Source of the DNA: an uncultured Prevotellaceae bacterium
GTDB lineage: Bacteria > Bacteroidota > Bacteroidia > Bacteroidales > Bacteroidaceae
Assembly (NCBI GenBank): GCA_947170495.1
Contig: CAMVUB010000001.1
Coordinates: 53,375-117,374, forward strand
DNA: 64,000 nt
Reading direction: 5' to 3'
The translations under genes and the position numbers were made by a program. Of this stretch, positions 36,487-45,179 are shown piece after piece (within the stretch, counting starts at the first letter, position 1; every line of letters starts with the position of its first letter). The notes beneath the pieces were generated by a model. That model saw only the letters and a list, made by a program, of their open reading frames with translations, did no database searches and had not been told where the DNA came from.

Positions 36487-37173
36487 TTAACTCCTGAACT
36501 CCTGAAATTCTGGCATCGCTGCGACTTCGCAGAGTTCGTTGTACCAGGCTTCGCCGAAGCGGCGGATGAGCGGGGCGCGGAGGAAACGGTAGAGGGGGAG
36601 GTCGAGCTCCTCGCCGCGCTTGCGAGCACCTTCGCAAATGGCCCAGCGGTGGTAGTTGAGGCCGATGAGACCGCCACTGAAGTGCTTCTCACGGATGGGA
36701 TAGAGAGCGCAGGAGATGGGCTTCAGGAACTTGCTCTTGCCGGCGCGGCAGGCGGCTTCGAGGGCACAGAGGCAACAGGGATGAGGGTTTATGGTTGAGG
36801 GTTGAGGGTTTATGGTTCTTGAAGGGTCAAGCGTCCCGTTGGGCCGAGCGGAGGGCTGAGGGATGAGGGTGTCGTAGTAGGTGAAGACGCAGTCTTTGCC
36901 GTTGACGATGCTGGTGACGAGGTCGCCCTCGACATCGGTGTAGGCGACGCCTTGCTTATCAACTACGCTCTGTGCCGTGGCGGACATATAAGGCCATGCA
37001 GCATCCAACGACGCTTCTATCTCGCCGATTTCCTCCAGCGTGACGGGTGCGCCAGCATCGCCCTCCACGCAGCAGGCGCCGCCGCAGGCATCGAGGTCGC
37101 AGCAGAAACGTTCGGTGAGGATCTGAGTGCTGATCAGCACACCGCCAACTTCAAGGATGGGAGGGAGGGGCAT
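36487..37173 (-). CDS. DUF3109 family cysteine-rich protein
   Basis: 228 residues. Cysteine pattern: FCCDLDACGGACCVEGDAG near the start, CCLCALEAACRAGKS in the middle, PISCALYPIR and RWAICEGARKRG later. The family (DUF3109, Bacteroidota) is probably a zinc or Fe-S binding protein; function unknown. Between VFTYYDTLIP and CCLCALE the protein holds about 30 Pro/Thr/Asn-rich residues (QPSARPNGTLDPSRTINPQP and on). They are coded by the 49-base element at 36814-36862 plus heptamer repeats and look like an in-frame insertion. Start ATG at 37173, followed upstream by heptamers. Confidence 0.82.
   Translation of the reverse strand: MPLPPILEVGGVLISTQILTERFCCDLDACGGACCVEGDAGAPVTLEEIGEIEASLDAAWPYMSATAQSVVDKQGVAYTDVEGDLVTSIVNGKDCVFTYYDTLIPQPSARPNGTLDPSRTINPQPSTINPHPCCLCALEAACRAGKSKFLKPISCALYPIREKHFSGGLIGLNYHRWAICEGARKRGEELDLPLYRFLRAPLIRRFGEAWYNELCEVAAMPEFQEFRS
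36814..36862 (-). repeat. 49-base dispersed element, copy B
   Basis: Complement identical to 31168-31216. In this gene the element is read in a different frame from copy A. Heptamers TTATGGT/TGAGGGT flank it at 36785-36815. Confidence 0.9.
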
Positions 37174-37174
37174 G

Positions 37175-37248
37175 GTTTATGGTTAAGGGTTTATGGTTTA
37201 TGGTTGAGAGATTAACCCCTTGAACTCTTGAACTTTTGAACCCTTAAA
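37175..37248. repeat. heptamer repeats between ung and the DUF3109 gene
   Basis: TTATGGT units (TTTATGGTTAAGGG and on) are followed by TTGAACT/TTGAACC-like units up to the ung stop. Confidence 0.7.
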
Positions 37249-37249
37249 C

Positions 37250-37909
37250 TTACCAAGCAATTGGACTTTGTCCGTGCTGGACGAGGTAGTCGTTGCAGAG
37301 TTGGAAGTGGTGGTTGCCGAAGAAGCCGCGGTAGGCGGAGAGGGGGGATGGATGGGCTGAGCGGAGCACGAGGTGGCGCTGCGCATCGATGAACTGGGCT
37401 TTCTGACCGGCATAGGAGCCCCACAGCAGGAAGACGAGGTGTTCGCGCTCACGGGCAAGGGCACGGATGGCGGCGTCGGTGAAGCGTTCCCAGCCATGTC
37501 CCTGATGGGAGGCGGCCTGTCCGCGGCGCACGGTGAGGGTGGCGTTCAGCAGCAGCACGCCCTGTGCCGCCCAACGCGTGAGGTCGCCCGAGGCGGGCGG
37601 CACAGTGCCCAGCTCCTGCTGGATCTCGGCGTAGATATTGCGGAGCGATGGCGGCAGCTGCACACCCTCGGGGACGGAGAAGGAGAGGCCCATAGCCTGT
37701 CCGGGCTCATGGTAAGGGTCTTGTCCCAGGATGACCACCTTCACACGGTCGAAGGGTGTGCTGTTGAAGGCATTGAAAATCTTGGAGCCAGGGGGATAGC
37801 AAGGGCCTGCAGCATACTCCTGCCGCACGAAAGCCGCCAGCTCCTGGAAGTAAGCCTGCTCAAACTCTGAGGCCAGCTGCCGCCCCCACGATTCCTCTAT
37901 CTTTACCAT
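37250..37909 (-). CDS. ung: uracil-DNA glycosylase
   Basis: 219 residues from the ATG of MVKIEESWG; the longer upstream frame overlaps lepB. Family 1 UDG motifs: VVILGQDPYHEPGQAMGLSF (water-activating Asp), LLLNATLTV, and HPSPLSAYRGFFG (His and minor-groove loop). It removes uracil from DNA in base-excision repair. Its start is two bases after the lepB stop, so it is co-transcribed with lepB. Confidence 0.97.
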   Translation of the reverse strand: MVKIEESWGRQLASEFEQAYFQELAAFVRQEYAAGPCYPPGSKIFNAFNSTPFDRVKVVILGQDPYHEPGQAMGLSFSVPEGVQLPPSLRNIYAEIQQELGTVPPASGDLTRWAAQGVLLLNATLTVRRGQAASHQGHGWERFTDAAIRALAREREHLVFLLWGSYAGQKAQFIDAQRHLVLRSAHPSPLSAYRGFFGNHHFQLCNDYLVQHGQSPIAW

Positions 37910-37911
37910 TG

Positions 37912-39375
37912 TCAATTCATATTCTCCACCCAGCGGAACAGGCGGCTCCAGCGGATGTGTCCGTCGAACCACGAGCGGTCCTTGTCGATGGAGAGCCATA
38001 TCATGATGGGCTTGCCCACGATATGATCCTCGGGCACGAAGCCCCAGAAGCGGCTGTCAGCGCTGTTGTGGCGGTTGTCGCCCTGCATCCAGTAGTAGTC
38101 CATCTTGAAGGTGTACGACGTGGTCACGCTGTCGTTGATGAGGATGGTGCCGTCGGGGCGCACCTCCAGCTTGTTGCCCTCATACACCGCAATCGGTCGC
38201 TCATAGACGGCGATGTTCTCGATGGAGAGGTCGATGCTTTCGCCCTTTTTCGGAATCCAGATGGGCCCGTAGTTGTCCAGCGTCCACCCCGTGACAGCGT
38301 TGAGGGGGTAGAGGTCATGCACGGCTCCCATGCTGTCTATCTCGATGCTCTCCACGAGGTTGGTCATCTCCAGCAGCTTGTCGCGCGTGGCAGCCGTGAG
38401 GGGCATGATACCCGTGTGGTGGAAGCCGTTGCGGCCATAGAGGTCGTCATTGCTCAGGTGCAGGTCGTGCGCCACCTGCTCGGGCAGGTCGCGGCGCCCG
38501 TCGCGCAGCTGTATGCGGTAGTTGTATTGCACGTTGTCCGGCTCCTTATTCGCCTTGCCGTCGAGATACACGATGCGGTCCTTGATCTGCAGCGTCTGTC
38601 CGGGCAGGCCCACGCAGCGCTTCACATAGTTCTCGCGGCGATCCACAGGCCGCGCCATCACCTCGCCGAACTCCGCGGCGTTGTTCTCGATGTACTGCCG
38701 TCCTACGCTGCGGTAGTAGTTCAGCATCGCGCGCTGCTGGTACGGCGAGAGGTTGTCCAGATTCGGGAGCGTATAAGACTGCGACACCACGTCGCGCCCC
38801 AGCATGAGGCACACGCCGTAGAAATCCTGCGCCTGGTAGGCGGGATTCGCTACCACCGTGTCGCCCGAGGGGTAGTTGAAGACCACGATGTCATTGAGCT
38901 GCACGGGCTTCGGCGACACACGCTTGTAGTCCCATTGTATCAGCTCGCTGTAGCTCTTGGCGCCTCCCGGCAGCGTGTGCTGCACCAGCGGCAGCGACAG
39001 CGGCGTCTGCGGCACGCGGGGGCCGTAGCTCATCTTCGACACGAAGAGGTAGTCGCCCACCAGCAGGCTCTTCTCCAGCGACGACGACGGGATCGTGTAG
39101 TTCTGGAAGAAGTAGATGTTCACGAAATACACCGCCACGAGGGCGAAGACGATGGCATCCACCCACGACATGATGGTGCGCGTGACCGGGTTCTCCAGAT
39201 CCTTCCACCACGTCCAGGGAATCTTCTTCGTGATGTAGATGTCGAAGATGAAGGGCACCACGATCAGTCCCCACCATGCATCCACCCATGCCAGGAACCA
39301 GATGTAGAGGCCCATCACTACGGCCATCTTCACCCAGTCCTTCCACGTAATCGGTTTCTTATCTAATTGTTTCAT
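37912..39375 (-). CDS. lepB: signal peptidase I, large Bacteroidota form
   Basis: 487 residues. Several N-terminal membrane segments (about 15-50 and 68-90), then NYTIPSSSLEKSLLVGD with the catalytic Ser near residue 99, and ENYVKRCVGLPGQTL with the general-base Lys near 252. The C-terminal GDNRHNSADSRFWGFVPEDH box is intact. About 130 residues separate the Ser and Lys boxes, the insertion typical of this phylum and the reason the protein is longer than E. coli LepB. It removes signal peptides from exported proteins at the periplasmic face. Likely operon dapB-lepB-ung. Confidence 0.95.
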   Translation of the reverse strand: MKQLDKKPITWKDWVKMAVVMGLYIWFLAWVDAWWGLIVVPFIFDIYITKKIPWTWWKDLENPVTRTIMSWVDAIVFALVAVYFVNIYFFQNYTIPSSSLEKSLLVGDYLFVSKMSYGPRVPQTPLSLPLVQHTLPGGAKSYSELIQWDYKRVSPKPVQLNDIVVFNYPSGDTVVANPAYQAQDFYGVCLMLGRDVVSQSYTLPNLDNLSPYQQRAMLNYYRSVGRQYIENNAAEFGEVMARPVDRRENYVKRCVGLPGQTLQIKDRIVYLDGKANKEPDNVQYNYRIQLRDGRRDLPEQVAHDLHLSNDDLYGRNGFHHTGIMPLTAATRDKLLEMTNLVESIEIDSMGAVHDLYPLNAVTGWTLDNYGPIWIPKKGESIDLSIENIAVYERPIAVYEGNKLEVRPDGTILINDSVTTSYTFKMDYYWMQGDNRHNSADSRFWGFVPEDHIVGKPIMIWLSIDKDRSWFDGHIRWSRLFRWVENMN

Positions 39376-39430
39376 GTTCTTCGTTATTTCGATATTACGT
39401 TATTACGTTATAACGTTATTACGACATTTC

Positions 39431-40147
39431 TTAGAAGTGGAACAAGTCTTGCATTTTGAGCAGTCCCTTATGCTCCGCCGTATATTCCGCTGCCAGGACG
39501 GCGCCGAGGGCGAAGCCCTTGCGGGAGTGTGCGTCGTGCGTGATGGTGATCAGGTCCGCCTCGCTGTCGTAGCGTACCGTGTGTATGCCCGGCACCTCGC
39601 CGCGACGGATGTTGTCGATGCGCAGCAGCTTCGGGTCTGTCGTGTCCTCGGCCCACGCCTCCTTGCGGTCTATCTCGCTGACGATGGCGTCTGCCAGCGT
39701 GATGGCTGTACCGCTGGGGTGGTCCAGCTTATGCACGTGGTGCGTCTCCTCCATCTCCACGTCGTACTGCGGGAACTGGTTCATGATGCGTGCCAGATAG
39801 CGGTTCACGGCACCGAAGATCGCCACGCCCACCGAGAAGTTCGAGGCCCAGAACAGCGTCCGTCCCTCCTCCTCGCACTGCCGACGCACCTCCGCCTCAT
39901 GCTGCGCATACCATCCTGTGCTGCCCGACACCACCTTCACGCCGGCAGCCCATGCCTTCTGCACGTTGCCGTAGGCCACCGTAGGCGCCGTGAACTCTAT
40001 CGCCACGTCCGCCGAGCGGAACGCCTCGCTGTCGAAGTCCTGAGTGTTTTCGATGTCTATGCGGCACACGATGTCGTGTCCGCGCTCCAGGGCGATCTGC
40101 TCGATCATGCGCCCCATCTTGCCGTAGCCTATCAAAGCTATTTTCAT
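39431..40147 (-). CDS. dapB: 4-hydroxy-tetrahydrodipicolinate reductase
   Basis: 238 residues. MKIALIGYGKMGRMIEQIA is the NAD(P)-binding glycine loop; ETHHVHKLDHPSGTAITLAD holds the catalytic His/Lys region with the DHPSGTA substrate loop. It makes tetrahydrodipicolinate for lysine and diaminopimelate, hence peptidoglycan. Slightly shorter than the E. coli enzyme, as usual in Bacteroidota. It has a -7 box at 40180-40187. The 55-base gap to lepB holds TTACGTTA-type short repeats. Confidence 0.96.
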   Translation of the reverse strand: MKIALIGYGKMGRMIEQIALERGHDIVCRIDIENTQDFDSEAFRSADVAIEFTAPTVAYGNVQKAWAAGVKVVSGSTGWYAQHEAEVRRQCEEEGRTLFWASNFSVGVAIFGAVNRYLARIMNQFPQYDVEMEETHHVHKLDHPSGTAITLADAIVSEIDRKEAWAEDTTDPKLLRIDNIRRGEVPGIHTVRYDSEADLITITHDAHSRKGFALGAVLAAEYTAEHKGLLKMQDLFHF

Positions 40148-40179
40148 TGTTTCGCGGTGTTAATGATGATTTTGCGGCG

Positions 40180-40239
40180 CAAAAGTAGCACAAAAATATG
40201 AAACCATAGGTGCCGTTTCACTTTTTTATGCTATTTTTG
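40180..40239. promoter_or_regulatory. divergent promoters of dapB and the DUF2851 gene
   Basis: TACTTTTG on the minus strand (40180-40187) faces dapB; TATTTTTG on the plus strand (40232-40239) faces the DUF2851 gene, 24 bases from its ATG. Confidence 0.6.
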
Positions 40240-40262
40240 CATCATCTTACGCAATTTCAAGC

Positions 40263-41564
40263 ATGGAAACCCTGCTGCACTACGTCTGGAAACACCGTTT
40301 CCTCCCCCTTCAACCCCTCCTCACCACAAAGGGCGAAAAAGTCGAAGTGATTGATCCGGGATTGCATAACTACAATGCAGGCCCCGATTTCTTCAACGCC
40401 AAGGTGCGTATCAACGGCACGCTTTGGGTGGGCAATGTGGAGATACATCTACGCGCATCGGACTGGCAGCGTCACGGCCACCAGCAGGATGCTGCCTACA
40501 ACAACATCATCCTTCATGTGGTGGAGGTGGCAGACTGCGAGATCACCACCGCCGACGGCAAACAGCCGCCCCAACTGGTCTTACCTATACCCGCCTACGT
40601 GCGGGAAAACTACGAGCATCTCTGCCAAACAGATGACTACCCGCGCTGCTGGAAGATCATTCCCCGGCTCTCAACGCTGACCATTCACTCTTGGATGTCG
40701 GCGCTGCTGGCTGAACGTCTGCAGGAGCGGGCCGAGCGCTGTCTGCAGCGCCTCACGGCGGCATCGGGCGACTGGGAGCGTACGGCTTTTATCACCCTTG
40801 CCCGTAACTTTGGCTTTGGCATCAACGGCGATGCCTTTGAGGCATGGGCGCGCCACCTGCCGTTGCACGCAGCCGCCAAGCACCGCGATAACCTCTTTCA
40901 GCTGGAAGCGCTGTTTTTAGGGTGTGCCGGGTTGTTGCAACAGGAGGCTATTCCGCCTTCGGCACGGGAGGCAGCAGCGCAGGATGAGTACCTGCAACGC
41001 CTGCGGAAGGAGTACAGCTATCTGCATCACAAGTTCCAGCTAGCTGCATCCATGGATCCAGCAGGCTGGAAATATCTGCGCCTGCGACCGCAGAACTTCC
41101 CGCATCTGCGTATCGTTCAATTGGCACACCTCTACTATTTGCAGACAGCCAATCTTGACACCATCCTTCATACATCTACGCGCGAAGGACTGCACAAGGC
41201 GTTTGACACCTGTGCCACAGAGTATTGGCAGACACACTACCTGTTCGGGATGCCGTCGGAGCGCAGCGAGAAGCGCCTCTCACCCGCCAGTCGCGACCTG
41301 CTCATCATCAACACCGTTAGCCCGCTCCTGTTCGCACACGGTATCGCACACCACGATGAAACCGAGCAGGAGCACGCCGTAGAACTGCTGGAACAACTGA
41401 AACCCGAGCGCAACTACATCCTTCGACAATGGCAACAATGTGGGCTCACGGTGGAGAACGCGGCGGACAGTCAGGCGCTCATCCAGCTGAAACGTGAATA
41501 CTGCGATCGCATCGACTGCCTGCGTTGTCGCTTTGGGTACGAATATCTGAAGAGTGAAAAATGA
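40263..41564 (+). CDS. DUF2851 family protein
   Basis: 433 residues. N-terminal METLLHYVWKHRF and VIDPGLHNYNAGPDFFNAKV, then GNVEIHLRASDWQRHGHQQD and YNNIILHVV, are the signature of DUF2851, a family widespread in Bacteroidota and of unknown function. The N-terminal part has some resemblance to a nuclease-like fold in the family description, but no catalytic role is established. No signal peptide, so cytoplasmic. dprA follows on the same strand, 25 bases downstream. Confidence 0.85.
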   Translation: METLLHYVWKHRFLPLQPLLTTKGEKVEVIDPGLHNYNAGPDFFNAKVRINGTLWVGNVEIHLRASDWQRHGHQQDAAYNNIILHVVEVADCEITTADGKQPPQLVLPIPAYVRENYEHLCQTDDYPRCWKIIPRLSTLTIHSWMSALLAERLQERAERCLQRLTAASGDWERTAFITLARNFGFGINGDAFEAWARHLPLHAAAKHRDNLFQLEALFLGCAGLLQQEAIPPSAREAAAQDEYLQRLRKEYSYLHHKFQLAASMDPAGWKYLRLRPQNFPHLRIVQLAHLYYLQTANLDTILHTSTREGLHKAFDTCATEYWQTHYLFGMPSERSEKRLSPASRDLLIINTVSPLLFAHGIAHHDETEQEHAVELLEQLKPERNYILRQWQQCGLTVENAADSQALIQLKREYCDRIDCLRCRFGYEYLKSEK

Positions 41565-41589
41565 ATGAGTGAAAAGTGAAAAATGAAGA

Positions 41590-42732
41590 ATGAATATGTC
41601 TGACCAGGAACTTCTTTATACCATGGCGCTGACGATCGCATTGCGACAACAATCCAAGCCTCAGCGCACCTTATTGCAGGAGCTGGGCAGTGCCACCGCC
41701 ATCTATGAGAACCGCCGCGATTTGGGTCGTATGTTTGAGCGGTTCTCCGAACATGTCGCCGAGGAACTTGGAAAAATGGATCAGCTGCTGCCTCGTTGCG
41801 AGCAGGAACTGGACTACGCCCGCCATCATCATATACAGATACTGCACATACAGGACGAAGCCTATTACCCGGCGCGGTTGGCGCAGTGTGACGATGCACC
41901 CCTCCTGCTCTATAGCCTCGGGAATGCGGACCTGAATGTGCAGCGCATCGTTAGTATCGTTGGCACACGACGTTGTAGCGAACGAGGACGTGACCTCTGC
42001 AACACATTGGTGCGTGGCATCGTCGAGCAATGCCCGGATGCGTTGATTGTCAGCGGGCTGGCTTACGGTATTGATGTGGCCGCGCACCGTGCAGCATTAG
42101 ATTGCGGTCTTCCCACTGTGGGAGTGCTGGCACACGGTCTGGATGAGATATACCCTCGCACACACCGGTCCACGGCTGTAGAGATGTTGAAGCGTGGCGG
42201 CCTCCTCACGGAGTTCATGAGCCACACGCCGATAGACAAGCCCAACTTCCTGCAGCGCAACCGCATCGTAGCTGGAATGGCCGATGCCGTCGTGATCGTG
42301 GAGAGCCCGGCACGCGGCGGCTCTCTGAACACCGCACGCCTGGCGGGGGATTACCATCGCGAGGTCTTCACATTTCCCGGACGTCCGACGGATGCGACTT
42401 CTGAAGGCTGTAACCTACTGATCCGTCGCAATGGCGCGATGCTTATCACCTCAGCATCCGACCTCCTGACGGACATGGGATGGCAGAAGGTGGTGTCGTC
42501 GGACGAGGAAGCCTCCGCTCCCCAGCAGACCACCTTGTTCCCCGAGCTCTCTGCCGAGGAGCAGGCGATGGTGGATGTCTTACGCCAGGCGGACGGCGAT
42601 GTCTCGATGTCCGAGCTGTCCAGCGCGTTAACCCTCCCCATCTACAAGATCACGCCCCTCATGCTCGCATTGGAGATGAAGGGCATGGTCAAGGTGTTGC
42701 CGGGGAACCGGTGTCACCTGTTCGGGCGGTAA
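41590..42732 (+). CDS. dprA: DNA-processing protein DprA
   Basis: 380 residues. A helical N-terminal domain, then the Rossmann-like DprA core: VSIVGTRRCSERGRD, IVSGLAYGIDVAAHRAAL, TVGVLAHGLDEIYPRTHR, LQRNRIVAGMADAVVIVES, and a C-terminal winged-helix-like region. It loads RecA on incoming single-stranded DNA in natural transformation. Start could be 41590 or the ATG at 41596. Heptamer-like GTGAAAAATGAA repeats precede it. Confidence 0.93.
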   Translation: MNMSDQELLYTMALTIALRQQSKPQRTLLQELGSATAIYENRRDLGRMFERFSEHVAEELGKMDQLLPRCEQELDYARHHHIQILHIQDEAYYPARLAQCDDAPLLLYSLGNADLNVQRIVSIVGTRRCSERGRDLCNTLVRGIVEQCPDALIVSGLAYGIDVAAHRAALDCGLPTVGVLAHGLDEIYPRTHRSTAVEMLKRGGLLTEFMSHTPIDKPNFLQRNRIVAGMADAVVIVESPARGGSLNTARLAGDYHREVFTFPGRPTDATSEGCNLLIRRNGAMLITSASDLLTDMGWQKVVSSDEEASAPQQTTLFPELSAEEQAMVDVLRQADGDVSMSELSSALTLPIYKITPLMLALEMKGMVKVLPGNRCHLFGR

Positions 42733-42754
42733 GGGGTGTCCGTCCTGCTGGCGG

Positions 42755-43156
42755 TTATGCCTGCTGGTTGAAGGCGGCGCGGATGGCGTCGGCGACGGCT
42801 TGCATCTCGTCGGCAGGGAGCTGTAGCTTGGGGTTTGAGAAGAGCATATCGCGCTCGCTCTGCATGGGAATGAGGTGGATGTGGGCGTGGGGCACCTCGA
42901 GGCCGAGGACGGCTTCGCCGACCTTGACGCAGGGGATGACGGCCTTGATGGCACGCGCCACATGGGCGGCGAAGATGTGCAGGCGGCCGAGCTCTTCGTC
43001 GGTGAGGTCGAAGATGTAATCGACTTCACGACGGGGGATGACGAGGGTGTGACCCTTCACCAGGGGGTTGATGTCGAGGAAGGCATAGAACTCCTCGTTG
43101 CTGGCGCAGCAGTAGCTGGGTATCTCGCCAGCGGCTATTTTGCTGAAGATGGACAT
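42755..43156 (-). CDS. HIT family protein
   Basis: 133 residues from the ATG of MSIFSKIAAGEIPSY. The histidine triad is VPHAHIHLIP (H-x-H-x-H). Members of the HinT branch hydrolyse nucleoside phosphoramidates such as adenylyl-lysine adducts. Cytoplasmic. The greA gene lies upstream on the same strand, with a 150-base gap of repeats between them. Confidence 0.94.
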   Translation of the reverse strand: MSIFSKIAAGEIPSYCCASNEEFYAFLDINPLVKGHTLVIPRREVDYIFDLTDEELGRLHIFAAHVARAIKAVIPCVKVGEAVLGLEVPHAHIHLIPMQSERDMLFSNPKLQLPADEMQAVADAIRAAFNQQA

Positions 43157-43170
43157 GTTTGGGAAATTTA

Positions 43171-43291
43171 AATCACGGAAAAACACGGAAATGAACGGAA
43201 AAACACGGAAATTCTTAACCGCTAACCGTTCAACGAATCTTTAATCCTTAATCTTTAATCCTTAATCTCTAATCTTTAATCTCTAATCTAT
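43171..43291. repeat. 45-base dispersed element followed by heptamer repeats
   Basis: 43171-43213 (AATCACGGAAAAACACGG, ATGAACGGAAAAACACGG) matches the complement of 51083-51128 at most positions. 43235-43291 is tandem heptamers AATCTTT/AATCCTT/AATCTCT, about eight units. Confidence 0.8.
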
Positions 43292-43307
43292 CGAATGATT
43301 CGCGGAA

Positions 43308-43778
43308 TCATTCTTCATAGCTGATGTTGAGGATTTCGAGCTGCACGGTGCCCTGGGGTACGCGGATATCGACGACTTCGCCGACCTTGCGGCCGAGGAG
43401 ACCTTGGGCGATGGGGGTCTTGACGCTGATCTTACCTTCGCGCAGGTTGGCCTCGGTCTCGCTGACGATGGTGTAGGACATCTTGGCGTTGTTCTTCACG
43501 TTCTTGAGTTCTACGCGGGTGAGGATCTGCACGGTGTCGGCGTTGAGCTTGCTGGTGTCGATGATCTTGGCGTCGGCGATGGTGGCCTTGAGCTGTGTGA
43601 TCTTCATTTCGAGCAGGCCTTGTGCCTCCTTGGCAGCGTCGTACTCTGCATTTTCGCTGAGGTCGCCCTTGTCGCGGGCTTCGGCGATGGCTGCAGAAGC
43701 CTTGGGGCGCTCAACAGCTTCGAGTTGCTGGAGCTCGGCCACGAGCTTGTCGTAGCCCTTCTGTGTCATGTAAGCCAT
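43308..43778 (-). CDS. greA: transcription elongation factor GreA
   Basis: 156 residues. An N-terminal coiled coil with EARDKGDLSENAEYDAAKE, in which the acidic tip reaches the RNA polymerase secondary channel, and a C-terminal FKBP-like domain (SVKTPIAQGLLGRKVGEVVDI, LEILNISYEE). It rescues backtracked polymerase by stimulating transcript cleavage. A -7 box is at 43906-43913 (TATCTTTG, minus strand). Confidence 0.96.
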   Translation of the reverse strand: MAYMTQKGYDKLVAELQQLEAVERPKASAAIAEARDKGDLSENAEYDAAKEAQGLLEMKITQLKATIADAKIIDTSKLNADTVQILTRVELKNVKNNAKMSYTIVSETEANLREGKISVKTPIAQGLLGRKVGEVVDIRVPQGTVQLEILNISYEE

Positions 43779-43905
43779 TTATATTGGACAATTTTACGAT
43801 TTTACAATTTTACGATTGCTATGTGCTTGACATATCGCTTGTTAGAGGCGACAAAAGGAAAAGAGCTCCGTTGTTGTACGGAACCCTTCTTCTCTTTCGG
43901 CGGTG

Positions 43906-43913
43906 CAAAGATA
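43906..43913 (-). promoter_or_regulatory. -7 box for greA
   Basis: TATCTTTG on the minus strand about 128 bases before the greA start. The leader between them contains TTTTACGA/TTTTACAA repeats. Confidence 0.5.
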
Positions 43914-43967
43914 TGTTTTTAAGTGATTCGCACCAAATGTTTTGGCATAAAAATGCACATCTGCCGT

Positions 43968-45179
43968 TTACAATTCCTGTTCGATGGCTTTGCGCAAATC
44001 GGTGATATTTTCGCCACGGGCTCGCATCTCGGAGCCGCGCCCGATGAGGAAATAGGTGGGCAGGGACTGCACGTTGTAGAGGCGCACCATATCGTTGGCG
44101 ACGCCCTCGGCGCAGAAGACGCAGACCCAGGGGAGCTGCTCGCACATGGTCTTCCAGTAGTGCTCGTCGGCATCGACGGAGACCTGGTAGATCTCGAGAC
44201 CGCGGTCGTGGTAGTCGGCATAGAGCTCGCGCAGCTCGATGTTACGCTGCTGGCTCTGTGGGAGGCTGTAGGCGGTGAAGTCGAGGAGCAGGACGTTGTC
44301 GGGGAAGTCGGAGAGGCGGCGCTCATGTCCGCTGATGTCGGGGAAGCCGAAGTCGATGATGCCGACTTCCTTGACGCGGTCGCCGTCGATGTCGAGCTCC
44401 AGAGGTTTCACCTGGCGGGTGTTACGCAGTCCGCGCAGGGCGATATTGCGGAGGTTCTCGGTGCGCAGGTGGTGGGGGTAGAGGATGTCCCACTGTGTGG
44501 CGACGGCGGCGAAGTACTGGATGTCGGAGCGGTTGTCCTCGGGGTTGAAGAGCATGCTGGCGCCGATGGTCTGGAAGAGGGCATAGTAGGCGGCAGCGGA
44601 GGCGGGGTTGGTGAGGATGTAGTCGCTCTTGAGGGTCTGCTTGTAGGCTTCCACGAGCTGCTGGGCGCGCTCCTGTTTCTCCATGGCGGAGAGGGTGGCG
44701 TCGGCGGTGAGGGCCTGCAGCTGTTGCTGGAGCTGTATGTTGAGCAGCGAGATGGTCTTCATGCGCCGCGAGGCGTCGTTGCCCTGGATGTCGTAGTCGG
44801 TGGACATGCGGGCATAGGGGGCCTCGACATAGATGATGGCAGCGGTATCGACGACGAAGTTGATGACGTGGTGCGCGATGCGCAGGCGATAGAACTCAGG
44901 GATGGAGAGGCTGTCGTCCGGCACGGTGAAGGCGAACTCACCGTCGGCCTTCAGGCGCACGGAGTCGAGGGGCTGCACGCCACCCAGCGTCATGGCTTCG
45001 AGCACGAGCGTGGAGTCCTCGGCACCGGTGATGACGCCGTTGACGGGAATGCCGCGCGGCGCCTGGGTGCACGACACCATCGTGAGGAACAGATAGGCCA
45101 CCAGCAGGACGAGGAGTGCCATGGCAATCACGCCCCGCATGATGGCTTGGTTGGTTTTCTGTGCTTTGCGGCGTCTCAT
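43968..45179 (-). CDS. membrane-anchored DUF4369/thioredoxin-fold protein lacking CXXC
   Basis: 403 residues. One N-terminal membrane helix (about 14-35), a beta domain of the DUF4369 type (about 45-130: VNGVITGAEDSTLVLEAMT), a helical linker, and a thioredoxin fold at 275-403 (DNVLLLDFTAYSLPQSQQRN...SLPTYFLIGRG). The usual W-C-x-x-C is replaced by TAYSLPQS, so it cannot work as a disulfide reductase. It overlaps the flotillin gene by four bases and is the last gene of a NfeD-flotillin-thioredoxin-like operon. Confidence 0.75.
   Translation of the reverse strand: MRRRKAQKTNQAIMRGVIAMALLVLLVAYLFLTMVSCTQAPRGIPVNGVITGAEDSTLVLEAMTLGGVQPLDSVRLKADGEFAFTVPDDSLSIPEFYRLRIAHHVINFVVDTAAIIYVEAPYARMSTDYDIQGNDASRRMKTISLLNIQLQQQLQALTADATLSAMEKQERAQQLVEAYKQTLKSDYILTNPASAAAYYALFQTIGASMLFNPEDNRSDIQYFAAVATQWDILYPHHLRTENLRNIALRGLRNTRQVKPLELDIDGDRVKEVGIIDFGFPDISGHERRLSDFPDNVLLLDFTAYSLPQSQQRNIELRELYADYHDRGLEIYQVSVDADEHYWKTMCEQLPWVCVFCAEGVANDMVRLYNVQSLPTYFLIGRGSEMRARGENITDLRKAIEQEL

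Noticed and set aside
37909..39366. 485-codon plus-strand frame opposite lepB
   Set aside because: His/Val/Arg-rich mirror of lepB codons; no domain.
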